Positions 46,675 through 54,128 of a stretch of DNA of 64,000 nt are shown one piece after another. Source of the stretch: Pseudomonas sp. Irchel s3f7 (GTDB taxonomy: Bacteria; Pseudomonadota; Gammaproteobacteria; Pseudomonadales; Pseudomonadaceae); NCBI RefSeq assembly GCF_900187615.1, contig NZ_FYDO01000008.1:62001-126000 (forward strand), in the 5' to 3' direction. Position numbers and translations under genes: made by a program. The notes under the pieces were generated by a model, which had not been told where the DNA came from, made no database searches, and saw only the letters and a list, made by a program, of their open reading frames with translations. The first letter of the stretch is position 1, and each line of letters opens with the position of its first letter.

Positions 46675-46770
46675 TTAAACCGGCTGCCACTTATGCGGCA
46701 GCAAATGATCGATTTCACTCTCCTGCTGCGCCGGCAAGCTTGTGAGCACGTCCTTAAAATAGGCATACGG
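46675..46770 (-). pseudogene. 3' remnant of an IS66-family transposase gene
   Basis: The minus strand encodes 31 residues, PYAYFKDVLTSLPAQQESEI...LLPHKWQPV-stop, the characteristic C-terminus of IS66 TnpC. The rest of the element is absent. Confidence 0.8.
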
Positions 46771-46778
46771 CGACATAG

Positions 46779-46936
46779 CCATTAGCGAAAGCCAAGCACA
46801 CCCTGGGCAAATTGATCTAGAGAGCTATGGGGGCTTCGGCCTTGCCGATCCAGCCAGAACCCTCGCATCCCGAACGCATTTGGGTCATTGCAATCGCACT
46901 CCTTGGAATCACCTATCATCCAAACATCTGCTGGCG
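46779..46936 (-). pseudogene. 3' fragment of a second HAD hydrolase gene (part B)
   Basis: Matches 41928-42085 (3' end of the intact HAD gene) at close to 90% identity with substitutions only. It breaks at CTGCTGGCGAAG, exactly where the fragment at 56218 begins. Confidence 0.85.
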
Positions 46937-47015
46937 AAGTCGCTAGGCTTGGCTGCTCTAACGATTGCTTTCAACCAGGTAGAGAAGCCAAGAGATCTTT
47001 GGTGACACCTACCTT
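46937..47015. repeat. Right copy of duplicated UDG / TS-like 3'-end junction
   Basis: Matches 45615-45693. The first ~34 bases are a relic of the UDG gene end (AGGCTTGGCTGCTCTAA); the rest is the true 3' end of the thymidylate-synthase-like gene. Confidence 0.8.
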
Positions 47016-47771
47016 GCCAAAGGTCTCCGTATCCAAATACGCATGTGTTGCGATACAGGTAAGCACTCCACATTCATACTTGGATTCCTTACCCACAAAC
47101 GAGTGAAGCTGGCTCAACCCGATAAGGTTGCCCAGCGCACGCTGGCAGTACCACTGAGAGCGGTAGATCGCGGTTAGATCCAGCTTGCCATCTGTAATTT
47201 TGAAGCTCAGATGACTCAAGCAAGGGACGTTGAGGGGTTTTGCATCTCGAGATGGGTCGAACACCGGTAATTCATACCCATGTCCGTCGAGTGGCGGTGC
47301 CAGATCAATATCGGGATCACTGACCCCCAGCTCGAACGCCGATTGGTACTTGGTACCGTTGTGCGTTTGAAGCAGACGCTCAATCAGGTCGTCCAATGGG
47401 TTAATGGCCCCTGTACCGTTTCGGCTCGGACGACTCATCATGCGCTGAGCATACGTGCCCCACGAACTGCGCTTTTTGCCCTTGGCCAGCAACGCCAAGT
47501 AATTTGTGTATAGCTCGGGACGAGAAAACCGTCGGGCCAACCCATTGGGGAAAATGGTGCCCGCCACGGTCTCGACACTCAGGTCCTCACGACTGCTGCG
47601 CAACGCCGCATCCACAGCCTTGATGATTTTCAGATCATCCTTGCCCAGCTTCTGAGGAGCGCTGATTTCCAGGATCAAATTCCGATCCTTGCGCTGCTTG
47701 CATCCCGCCAGATGTCGCGCCGCAGCCACCCAAGCCTGCCCCAAACTTTCAGATGCGATCAGTTTTGCCAT
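46971..47771 (-). CDS. Thymidylate synthase-like protein
   Basis: A 266-residue protein. The segment PLNVPCLSHLSFKITDGKLD (from residue 179) lines up with the catalytic-Cys region of thymidylate synthase (APCHAFFQFYVADGKL), with the Cys at 184; YRSQW (R204-S205) and GNLIGLSQL (N214) correspond to the phosphate-binding RS and the Asn of the synthase. The N-terminal half is divergent and the protein is not a housekeeping ThyA. It may bind or modify a pyrimidine nucleotide. It overlaps the protease gene by 23 bases as last gene of the operon. Confidence 0.65.
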   Translation of the reverse strand: MAKLIASESLGQAWVAAARHLAGCKQRKDRNLILEISAPQKLGKDDLKIIKAVDAALRSSREDLSVETVAGTIFPNGLARRFSRPELYTNYLALLAKGKKRSSWGTYAQRMMSRPSRNGTGAINPLDDLIERLLQTHNGTKYQSAFELGVSDPDIDLAPPLDGHGYELPVFDPSRDAKPLNVPCLSHLSFKITDGKLDLTAIYRSQWYCQRALGNLIGLSQLHSFVGKESKYECGVLTCIATHAYLDTETFGKVGVTKDLLASLPG

Positions 47772-48399
47772 TCTCTACTCCAAAAGCACATTCGGCATGC
47801 GCGCTTACATAGGCGCCTGAAATCCAGGCGTGTCCGTCTACACCCCACTGGGGGCCCCAGCTATTGCGCACGTAGAACCATGGCGCACTATTTCCATTTT
47901 CATGCCCCACGCCAATAGCGACTACCGCATGGAGAAGTCCTGGCATGACCTGATCACCGAAAGCCACTAGGCCCCCTTTAGGTTTGAAGAATTCAGGCGT
48001 TACCCGCAGACCCAATCCGATCGGCTGACCGGCACTTATAAAATAGGCGATATCGGTAGGGTCAGCCGATACGCACTGCAATAAGTCACCGTAATGCTGA
48101 AGTCCCGAGGGCAGATCGGGAATTGGGAGCGAAGGCTCTTCAGAGCAGTAGGGGAATGCGGCTTCCTCAGGCTGACCGACACGAGATGCCTCTCGCATCG
48201 CATCGAAAGTGATTCCGCCGCCCGGCGCCCAACCCGGTGTCAAAATGGCGGCCGCCCGATAAAGGTATTCAGGACTCAAATCGGCGGGCGATTTCGATCG
48301 ATTCAGATCCGATAATGCAAATGCCAGGCAGGTCGGACGCCGCCCCTGAGGCCTTGCTTGCGAACCGAAGCCATCGAGCAACACCTTAGGGACGATCAC
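47749..48399 (-). CDS. Papain-like C1-family cysteine peptidase
   Basis: A 216-residue peptidase with a complete papain set: oxyanion Gln18 and nucleophile Cys24 in PQGRRPTCLAFALS, His157 in LLHAVVAIGVG and Asn179 in YVRNSWGPQWGVDGHAWIS. No signal peptide or propeptide is visible, so it is probably cytoplasmic and active on synthesis. Its start overlaps the ImmA gene stop by 4 bases (ATGA). The preceding protein carries what looks like a chagasin-type inhibitor of this very peptidase class. Confidence 0.87.
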   Translation of the reverse strand: MIVPKVLLDGFGSQARPQGRRPTCLAFALSDLNRSKSPADLSPEYLYRAAAILTPGWAPGGGITFDAMREASRVGQPEEAAFPYCSEEPSLPIPDLPSGLQHYGDLLQCVSADPTDIAYFISAGQPIGLGLRVTPEFFKPKGGLVAFGDQVMPGLLHAVVAIGVGHENGNSAPWFYVRNSWGPQWGVDGHAWISGAYVSAHAECAFGVENGKTDRI

Positions 48400-49412
48400 G
48401 CTAGCCCGTCCTTGAGCAACTGCTTACGCGAGTGCGGTGTCAGCCCGAGATTCAACGACTCAAACTTGGCGCATGAGCTGAATGTATCAGTGGCTGAGCT
48501 CGAGGCATCCCATGGCGCACGCTCCGAGAGCCGCACGCCTACGGGCTCTGAATCGCTGGTCCTTCCGCCAGTGAGGAGGTAGTCCATCATCTCTGTACCG
48601 CCGAAAACCGGCGACTTATCCACTGAAGGCGTCGAGGGTACGGTCAACGGTTCCAGCTGAAATCCCTGCGCCTTTAACTCTTCGGAATCGGCTTCCCAGA
48701 GATATCCTGACGGTGCACGGCTTGGCAATCGAACAACCAGCTGGTCATCCGGGCGAGGCTCAAGGATTGAAGTTCGATCATCGCTGTCGAGCAGCCACAC
48801 CTCTTTGCGGGCATCCACCAAACGGTCGCCGAGCAGCGCTTTCTTGATCATCGCGGGCTTGGTCCGCAACATTTCCCGGACTTGATCAGCGCTCATGACG
48901 CCATGCCGGCTGAGCGACCATGCCGCCGCTTCGTAGCTGACCCCCATGCGTAGCGCCAGTTGATAAAGGACGTCAGGCCGGAACAGCGCCTGCTTGGTCC
49001 ATTGCTTGCGCTGCATGATTTTGACGATCAGCTTGCGAGGCACCAGCAGGTTGTACCCGAACTGATCCGCTTCCTGCTCGACGAGCGCAGCCTGAGAACC
49101 GTAATAGATTTTCTCGTCGGCGCTGCTGCCGTGCCCCATGAAAAAATGACCCAGCTCGTGGGCACAGGTCATGTGAACCAAGCCTGCTGGGCGATCCACA
49201 TTGACCAATATTCCAGGCGTTTCATCACTCAGAAATGCCCCGAGCAGCTTCTCCATGGGGCGCAGCATGACCATCACCCCAGAATCAGCAGCGATCTGGA
49301 AAGGGTCTATTCGCGTGTATCCGTCCTGCTCGATGCGGGCCATCGCACCGCTCTCATTGATGACCTCGACCGCACGCTGTGCGGCTCGCAAAACAACATC
49401 GCGGAAGCCCAT
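48396..49412 (-). CDS. ImmA/IrrE metallopeptidase fused to a chagasin-like inhibitor domain
   Basis: A 338-residue protein. Residues ~1-150 are an ImmA/IrrE zincin: HELGH (85-89) with the downstream glutamate in EQEADQFGYNLLVP. Residues ~220-320 resemble family I42 chagasin inhibitors: DDQLVVRLPS then PSGYLWEAD (the NPTTGYxW loop), FGGTEMMDY (the GxGGT loop) and ERAPW (the RPW loop). It starts one base after the XRE gene stop and is followed by the papain-like peptidase. ImmA-type proteases commonly act on XRE repressors. The inhibitor assignment is by eye but three loops agree. Confidence 0.8.
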   Translation of the reverse strand: MGFRDVVLRAAQRAVEVINESGAMARIEQDGYTRIDPFQIAADSGVMVMLRPMEKLLGAFLSDETPGILVNVDRPAGLVHMTCAHELGHFFMGHGSSADEKIYYGSQAALVEQEADQFGYNLLVPRKLIVKIMQRKQWTKQALFRPDVLYQLALRMGVSYEAAAWSLSRHGVMSADQVREMLRTKPAMIKKALLGDRLVDARKEVWLLDSDDRTSILEPRPDDQLVVRLPSRAPSGYLWEADSEELKAQGFQLEPLTVPSTPSVDKSPVFGGTEMMDYLLTGGRTSDSEPVGVRLSERAPWDASSSATDTFSSCAKFESLNLGLTPHSRKQLLKDGLA

Positions 49413-49763
49413 TTACTGTCCCTTGTGCTTGAGAAACTCGGCGAAGCGAGCTACCTCATCAATATCCTGCTGCGAAAGTCCATTTACTGCTCTGGCCAGA
49501 AACGCGAGCTGGGTGGGGCCGGAAGGCGCCGGGTCTCTTCCGGTCATCAGGTACTCCATAGACTTGCGATAGAGCTTGGCGAGCTTGCTCAGCTCCGTCG
49601 CCTCCACTTTGCGGTTGCCCGACTCGATGTTGGTCACCGCCGGGCGGGAGACCCCGAGTGCATGAGCCACCTCATCCTGGGAAAGCCCCACATACTCCCG
49701 AGCATCTCGCAGGCGCTCAGCCAGGCGTAGCCTGTCCTGATCCTCCACCGACGAACTATGCAT
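49413..49763 (-). CDS. XRE-family regulator
   Basis: A 116-residue protein with a canonical HTH (RLRDAREYVGLSQDEVAHALGVSRPAVTNIESG) and a helical C-terminus (LSQQDIDEVARFAEFLKHKG). It precedes the ImmA-family gene, the arrangement of ImmR/ImmA and DdrO/IrrE pairs in which the zincin cleaves the repressor. It overlaps the acyl-carrier-like gene by 8 bases. Confidence 0.85.
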   Translation of the reverse strand: MHSSSVEDQDRLRLAERLRDAREYVGLSQDEVAHALGVSRPAVTNIESGNRKVEATELSKLAKLYRKSMEYLMTGRDPAPSGPTQLAFLARAVNGLSQQDIDEVARFAEFLKHKGQ

Positions 49764-50025
49764 GGGTTTTTTCCTTCAGGTGCTTAAGGATTCCTGACGT
49801 GACCAGCTTGACGAACTGTTCTTTGGTTTCGTAACCGCCGTTGCGGATCACGACATCCACCGGGATTTTGACTTTCAACATTTTCCCGATCTCAACCAGC
49901 GCTTCGATAGCCATGACCGATTCCATCGGCGCACCCAAGTCATCAACTGACAGCGGGTCATCAACGATTTCGAGCGCACGCTTATCCCAGAACTGGCCAA
50001 GGTGTTTCTCAATGCCGTCTTTCAT
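49756..50025 (-). CDS. Acyl carrier protein-like small protein
   Basis: An 89-residue protein whose core VDDLGAPMESVMAIEALVEI parallels the ACP helix-2 motif (DLGADSLDTVELVMALEE), with a Ser at the phosphopantetheine position and the downstream IPVDVVIRNGGYETKEQFVK like the third and fourth ACP helices. One residue is inserted before the Ser (PMES instead of DS). No synthase gene is nearby. If a true carrier, it would need the host phosphopantetheinyl transferase. First of five overlapping genes. Confidence 0.55.
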   Translation of the reverse strand: MKDGIEKHLGQFWDKRALEIVDDPLSVDDLGAPMESVMAIEALVEIGKMLKVKIPVDVVIRNGGYETKEQFVKLVTSGILKHLKEKTHA

Positions 50026-50152
50026 TTCGATGGTTCCAAGGTAAGAAAATCGTACATTTGATGTTTGAATTTAAGTCGATACCGCAGAAATTGCAACGTC
50101 TGCCGACGCATCAATCTCTGGAGCCAGCTTTCCAGCGCGGTACCTCACCTTG

Positions 50153-51019
50153 TTAAACAGCAAAGCAGACGCGAAACCCGTCGAATGAAACCCACTGAAC
50201 GCCATTACCGAAGTTCAAACGCCCAACCACCTCCTTGTTGCCGGTATAACCCTCAGCCTTAAGAGCCCGCGCAACTTCAGCCGCTCGGTCGTGGATCAGG
50301 TGCTGAAGGCCATGAATTCGTTGTCGCTCTAACTCGGCGTCTGTCACCGCTTGGGCGGAAACCCCAGTGCCTGAATACCCGCCTCCCAGAGGATATAGAA
50401 GGGAACCGTCCGATAGCGGGGTGATGAGATTGATACCGGCGGCCCTCAGCATCTCTCTGTCTTCATCGGTATAAAGCTGACCGAGAGACATGCCACTGCC
50501 CTGCATCCTTGCTGCCCGCGTTAGGTGCGGCCAGTTTGCATGCAGCGTTTCAATAACCGAACTGTCCGACCAGGTACCGTGCTGATAGATGCCTACCGCA
50601 TGGAATGCATCATCAGTGGGAAAACCGAAGACCAGTGGACCCGTGCGCTCGACGAAGCTCTTGTTTTTTGCGTGCTGCGCCCGTCCAAGATGGAAGTGGT
50701 AAATGCCCCAATCCAGTAGCAGTCCATCCTTGCCTTTGAAGTCTTCAATTTTCAGGCTCAGATGCGGCGACAGGTCCTCACCGGTTTCTATTTTAACTTT
50801 GAGCTCTGCCCACCCTGTTTCGTGTTCAAGTGGGCAGACGAAGGCATTAGATAAATGCACGACCCTGGGCCTTGGCTCGACTCTGCGTGTTCTGGCATGG
50901 AAAAACAGCGCGGCCAATTCCTCGGTCTTCGCAGAAGCAAGGTCCATCGCCCAGTGCTCTTCCATGATCCGCCGCATCTCAACGATCCAGTCCGCCTCAA
51001 AATCCGTTTTCAACAGCAC
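50153..51019 (-). CDS. Unrecognised 288-residue protein
   Basis: Start GTG 51019 (TTG 51022 also possible) follows AGAGGA. I do not recognise the family. Visible points: histidine-rich LLLDWGIYHFHLGRAQHAKN, the segment LVFGFPTDDAFHAVGIYQHG, and a Gly-rich YPLGGGYSGTGVS. No membrane segment or signal peptide. It lies 127 bases upstream of the acyl-carrier-like gene on the same strand and could be the first gene of the protease/inhibitor system or an independent gene. Confidence 0.6.
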   Translation of the reverse strand: MLLKTDFEADWIVEMRRIMEEHWAMDLASAKTEELAALFFHARTRRVEPRPRVVHLSNAFVCPLEHETGWAELKVKIETGEDLSPHLSLKIEDFKGKDGLLLDWGIYHFHLGRAQHAKNKSFVERTGPLVFGFPTDDAFHAVGIYQHGTWSDSSVIETLHANWPHLTRAARMQGSGMSLGQLYTDEDREMLRAAGINLITPLSDGSLLYPLGGGYSGTGVSAQAVTDAELERQRIHGLQHLIHDRAAEVARALKAEGYTGNKEVVGRLNFGNGVQWVSFDGFRVCFAV

Positions 51020-51170
51020 CAATTCATCCTCTGATCATTGGCAAATGGCTTGCGCCGAGCAGGGTTCTCGACTGCGGCCAAGCGTATTAATATCACATTG
51101 GCATCACGGTTGCGTAATCGCGCAAACCAGACGCTTGCGACGCAGCAAGCACCTGAAATCAGAGAGCAAA

Positions 51171-51842
51171 ATGAAACAGCAGGCAAGATTTAAACGCCCC
51201 AACGGCCGCAAGAGATTTAAAGAAATCGCCATCCGTACATTTACAATTCTTTCAAGCTTGGGCGCATTCGGTGTGATCGTCGCAACGGCCTACAGCTTTC
51301 TTATTAGTGACACCAAGCTCGTTTATGAAAAGCCGTACGGGCGCTCTTACGTTTTTTCATTAATCAATGATTCGCCCGCTGACATAATTGTTGAGAAATT
51401 CAAAATCTCTTATCCCGATCAGCCAGTAATCGCGAAAACCACCAAAGACATTTACGCACAATCCAAGGACGGCGGGCTGGTGATGCCTGGGGGAAACATC
51501 AGCACGATACCGATCATCGAATTCCATGAGCTGGATGGTGAAACAATATCCGCTAGGGACACTCATAAATTCAGGCTTCCGCCCCTCAATAGCCGTGACT
51601 ATCTGCAGTTGGAAGCCGCCATCTTTGAGATTACGTACGAGGTAACACCTAAAAACAGATTGCTCAGCTATCTCGATAAAACACTCAAATTTGTAGCACT
51701 CAGAAACGAAGAAGAATCTTTACGCTACATAGTGGTCGACAACTACTGGATCCTGACTCGCTCCAAATCTCCCTATGAAGCCATCCGCATCGCTTGTCGA
51801 GATAACGATATGCTTTCCAGAGGAGATCTGTGCACGCGGTAA
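51171..51842 (+). CDS. Single-pass membrane protein of unknown function
   Basis: A 223-residue protein with a basic N-terminus (MKQQARFKRPNGRKRFKEIA), one transmembrane helix (about 23-48) and a ~175-residue presumably periplasmic domain without motifs I recognise. ATG 51171 has AGAGAG upstream. Divergent from the previous gene. Function unknown. Confidence 0.6.
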   Translation: MKQQARFKRPNGRKRFKEIAIRTFTILSSLGAFGVIVATAYSFLISDTKLVYEKPYGRSYVFSLINDSPADIIVEKFKISYPDQPVIAKTTKDIYAQSKDGGLVMPGGNISTIPIIEFHELDGETISARDTHKFRLPPLNSRDYLQLEAAIFEITYEVTPKNRLLSYLDKTLKFVALRNEEESLRYIVVDNYWILTRSKSPYEAIRIACRDNDMLSRGDLCTR

Positions 51843-52476
51843 CTTGGCGACTCTCGCCCGTTCGGCAATCTGGCAGGGTTTACCAGCCCTCACTTGATCG
51901 GATGGGTCAAGGACGCTACAGCCTCGACTGACTATGCCCTGAATGGCCATCGCTGTAGCGTTGGTCATGGCTGCCGTGGTGTGTCTGCGCATGCCGAAAG
52001 ACAAAGTAAACAGGTAATCGGCGCATTGCCGATGAGCGAGACAGTGGAGTGCCGAGAGGACTTGGCTGACCTGCCGGGACCGACCGTCAAGGAGCTACGC
52101 TTACTTGTAAATCTGCTGAAAGCCCGTCAGGGCTTTTGGTGCAATCAGATTACTGATTGGCGCCGGCCGCTGGCGATGCAGGTGTGACATTTCGCAATAG
52201 ATGCAACTGGTACGGTCGGCGTGCAAACGACTGTTGATTCAGAAACCCCAGACGCAGCCCGGGCTTGCGAACGTCTTTATCTCCCGCGATCCAACAATAT
52301 TGATAAGGCCACCCGAATGACTTTGCGACGGGTATGGGTGTCGCGTGGGCCGATCAATCAATATCTCTACACCAGTAGAACTCGAACCGTTGCGACTTAG
52401 GCGGGCTGACGTACAGAGCGCCCATAGCCCCGATCCGTCGAGGCTTGTTACCGCCACAACCGCAATCCGCAGTTAA
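51843..52476. other. Long stretch without a supported gene
   Basis: 634 bases; short frames exist on both strands (for example 51894-52187 plus) but none has recognisable content or a good ribosome binding site. It may be a decayed gene or an old module boundary. Confidence 0.4.
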
Positions 52477-52749
52477 CTAGCGGGCAGGCGGGTTCTGCGC
52501 GATCCAGGCATTGGTGCCGCTGTTGGCTTGGGCGTAGTGATGGTTGCGCGTCAGCTCGGATACCCAGAGTTTGTCGTCGCCATCCATGAAATTCCTGAGG
52601 TGGTCATGCAAGCCCTTTGCGGTGCCGTTATAGGCCACCAGCCAAAAGGACTCTTGCGAGCGATGCGCCCCGAGACGTTTGAGTTCATCGATCAACAGCT
52701 TGTAGTCTTTGTTTTTTATGAGGTCATACGACACGGTGAAGCTAGTCAT
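52477..52749 (-). CDS. Stand-alone Cas2-like protein
   Basis: A 90-residue protein: MTSFTVSYDLIKNKDYKLLI with the Asp after the first strand, QESFWLVAYN, and DDKLWVSELTRNH near the end. This is the ferredoxin-like fold pattern of Cas2/VapD/SinR-type proteins. There is no cas1, repeat array or other cas gene in the window. The start at 52749 was chosen because the fold starts there. Such solitary Cas2-like proteins may be RNases or conflict components. Confidence 0.7.
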   Translation of the reverse strand: MTSFTVSYDLIKNKDYKLLIDELKRLGAHRSQESFWLVAYNGTAKGLHDHLRNFMDGDDKLWVSELTRNHHYAQANSGTNAWIAQNPPAR

Positions 52750-52821
52750 GATTGGCTCCGGACAGAAATGTAATTGGAGGAGTCGAAGGGCCGCTCGCAA
52801 TGATGCGGCCCGTTCAGAGCA

Positions 52822-53157
52822 TTAGGTCAGATCGATGGTGGTGGCGGTCGAGCCATAGGTCTTTACTGCGACGATCCCCTGGTCGCGGGCGTAGGCCGAG
52901 CTATAGGTCTGGCTGGTGCCGATAATCTGATTATTCGCAGCACGCAGTACGAAGTACGGGCGCAGGTTCTGTGCGACGCGTTTATCGTAGTACTGATCGT
53001 ACGGCGAATGCGCTTTGCAGGAAGCAATCCCGCTCTCGCAGCCGGATTTCTGGATATACCCCTCGCTGGCTAGGATGATTTCGCCATTCGGCGCTTTCAA
53101 GTGGAAGTAGAACTGGTTGTTCTGGGAGGAGCGGAAAATCTCATAATGTGCAGCCAT
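52822..53157 (-). CDS. YegP-like DUF1508 tandem-domain protein
   Basis: A 111-residue protein with two repeats of the DUF1508 motif: FYFHLKAPNGEIILASEGY...K.GCESGIASC and PYFVLRAANNQIIGTSQTY...ARDQGIVAV. The E. coli homologue YegP is uncharacterised. It precedes the Cas2-like gene by 72 bases on the same strand, so the two may form an operon. Confidence 0.82.
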   Translation of the reverse strand: MAAHYEIFRSSQNNQFYFHLKAPNGEIILASEGYIQKSGCESGIASCKAHSPYDQYYDKRVAQNLRPYFVLRAANNQIIGTSQTYSSAYARDQGIVAVKTYGSTATTIDLT

Positions 53158-53438
53158 GTGAACCTCGGATCAGTTGCGAATTAATGAACAAGCGCGGTAA
53201 TGGCGCATGTTGTGGGCCGTAATTGGCTTGAACTGAAGGCTACGCAAGGAGTCGTTAGTGGGCTAGGCGCCAACAATTGGATCCATTACCGGGCGCTTGT
53301 TCCACCACTGCGTTGCGAGGTTTTTGCTAGCCAATGCAAGTTTTCAGCCTCAAACGTGAGCAAAGTCTCACGTTGATGCGGAGCTGTGGGGGTTGTAGAG
53401 CTGATACCCTAGCCCATTATGCGCACGAGGTAAAAAGC

Positions 53439-54128
53439 ATGAAAAAGATTGCAATCATTGAAGATTCTCCTGACACGAATAATGCCCTTGCTGGGTTTTG
53501 CAAGAGCATTGCCAAGGACATTGAAGTTCATCAATTCTTTGATAGAGAAAGCGCCGAGAAGGCGATTGTAGAAACGGATTTTAGTTTAATTGTATTGGAC
53601 ATCGAGTTGCTGCCGGAGAAAAATGCTGGTGTTGGAATACTGCGAACAAATATAAGTAACCACAAGTCACCGGTCATAGTGGTCTCCGGACTTGATGCCT
53701 CATTGTATCGTGGTGTGATGCGCCAACTGGATGTTTGGGACTATATGGAAAAACCCATTCCTCCGGACGGTCAAGAGTTTGTCGAACTGGCACTACGGGT
53801 GCTCAGGACCCAGACTGGGCCGAGTGTAGAGGATAAGGAAGCGCTGATTACATACGACCAATCCACCACAAGAATGCGCTTCAAGAATAAAGCGTTGAAT
53901 ATCCCTCAGACGGCCAAGAATATTCTCTGGCGGCTCTACGAACGCCGAGGCTCTTATGTCCCATATGCCGACTTTTTCGAGTTGGTGAAATCAGGCCGTA
54001 ACCCTGAAGCTATTCGTCAACACGTTAAGAATATACGTGACGCCTTCGAGGAGGTGGGTGAGTCGCCGGATCATGTCGTTGTAATCAGGATGAAAGGTGT
54101 GCAATGGCAAGACTGCGTCAATCCTTAA
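53439..54128 (+). CDS. Response regulator with winged-helix output domain
   Basis: A 229-residue protein: receiver domain MKKIAIIEDSPDTNNALAGF with phospho-acceptor Asp in SLIVLDIELLPEKN, Lys in YMEKPIPPDG, then an OmpR/winged-helix-like domain (LNIPQTAKNILWRLYERRGS...AIRQHVKNIRDAFEE). The start ATG 53439 has GAGG 8 bases upstream. It overlaps the histidine kinase gene by 25 bases. It is the island's own two-component pair; targets unknown. Confidence 0.85.
   Translation: MKKIAIIEDSPDTNNALAGFCKSIAKDIEVHQFFDRESAEKAIVETDFSLIVLDIELLPEKNAGVGILRTNISNHKSPVIVVSGLDASLYRGVMRQLDVWDYMEKPIPPDGQEFVELALRVLRTQTGPSVEDKEALITYDQSTTRMRFKNKALNIPQTAKNILWRLYERRGSYVPYADFFELVKSGRNPEAIRQHVKNIRDAFEEVGESPDHVVVIRMKGVQWQDCVNP

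Noticed and set aside
46971..47771. Housekeeping thymidylate synthase (thyA)
   Set aside because: Only the region around the catalytic Cys is similar; the N-terminal half lacks ThyA motifs and the gene is in an accessory operon.
51894..52187. 97-codon plus-strand frame in the empty region after the membrane protein gene
   Set aside because: No homology I can see and no good start signal; could be a decayed gene, but not enough to call.
52477..52749. CRISPR-Cas locus suggested by the Cas2-like gene
   Set aside because: No repeat array, cas1 or effector gene in the window; the protein is a solitary Cas2-fold member.
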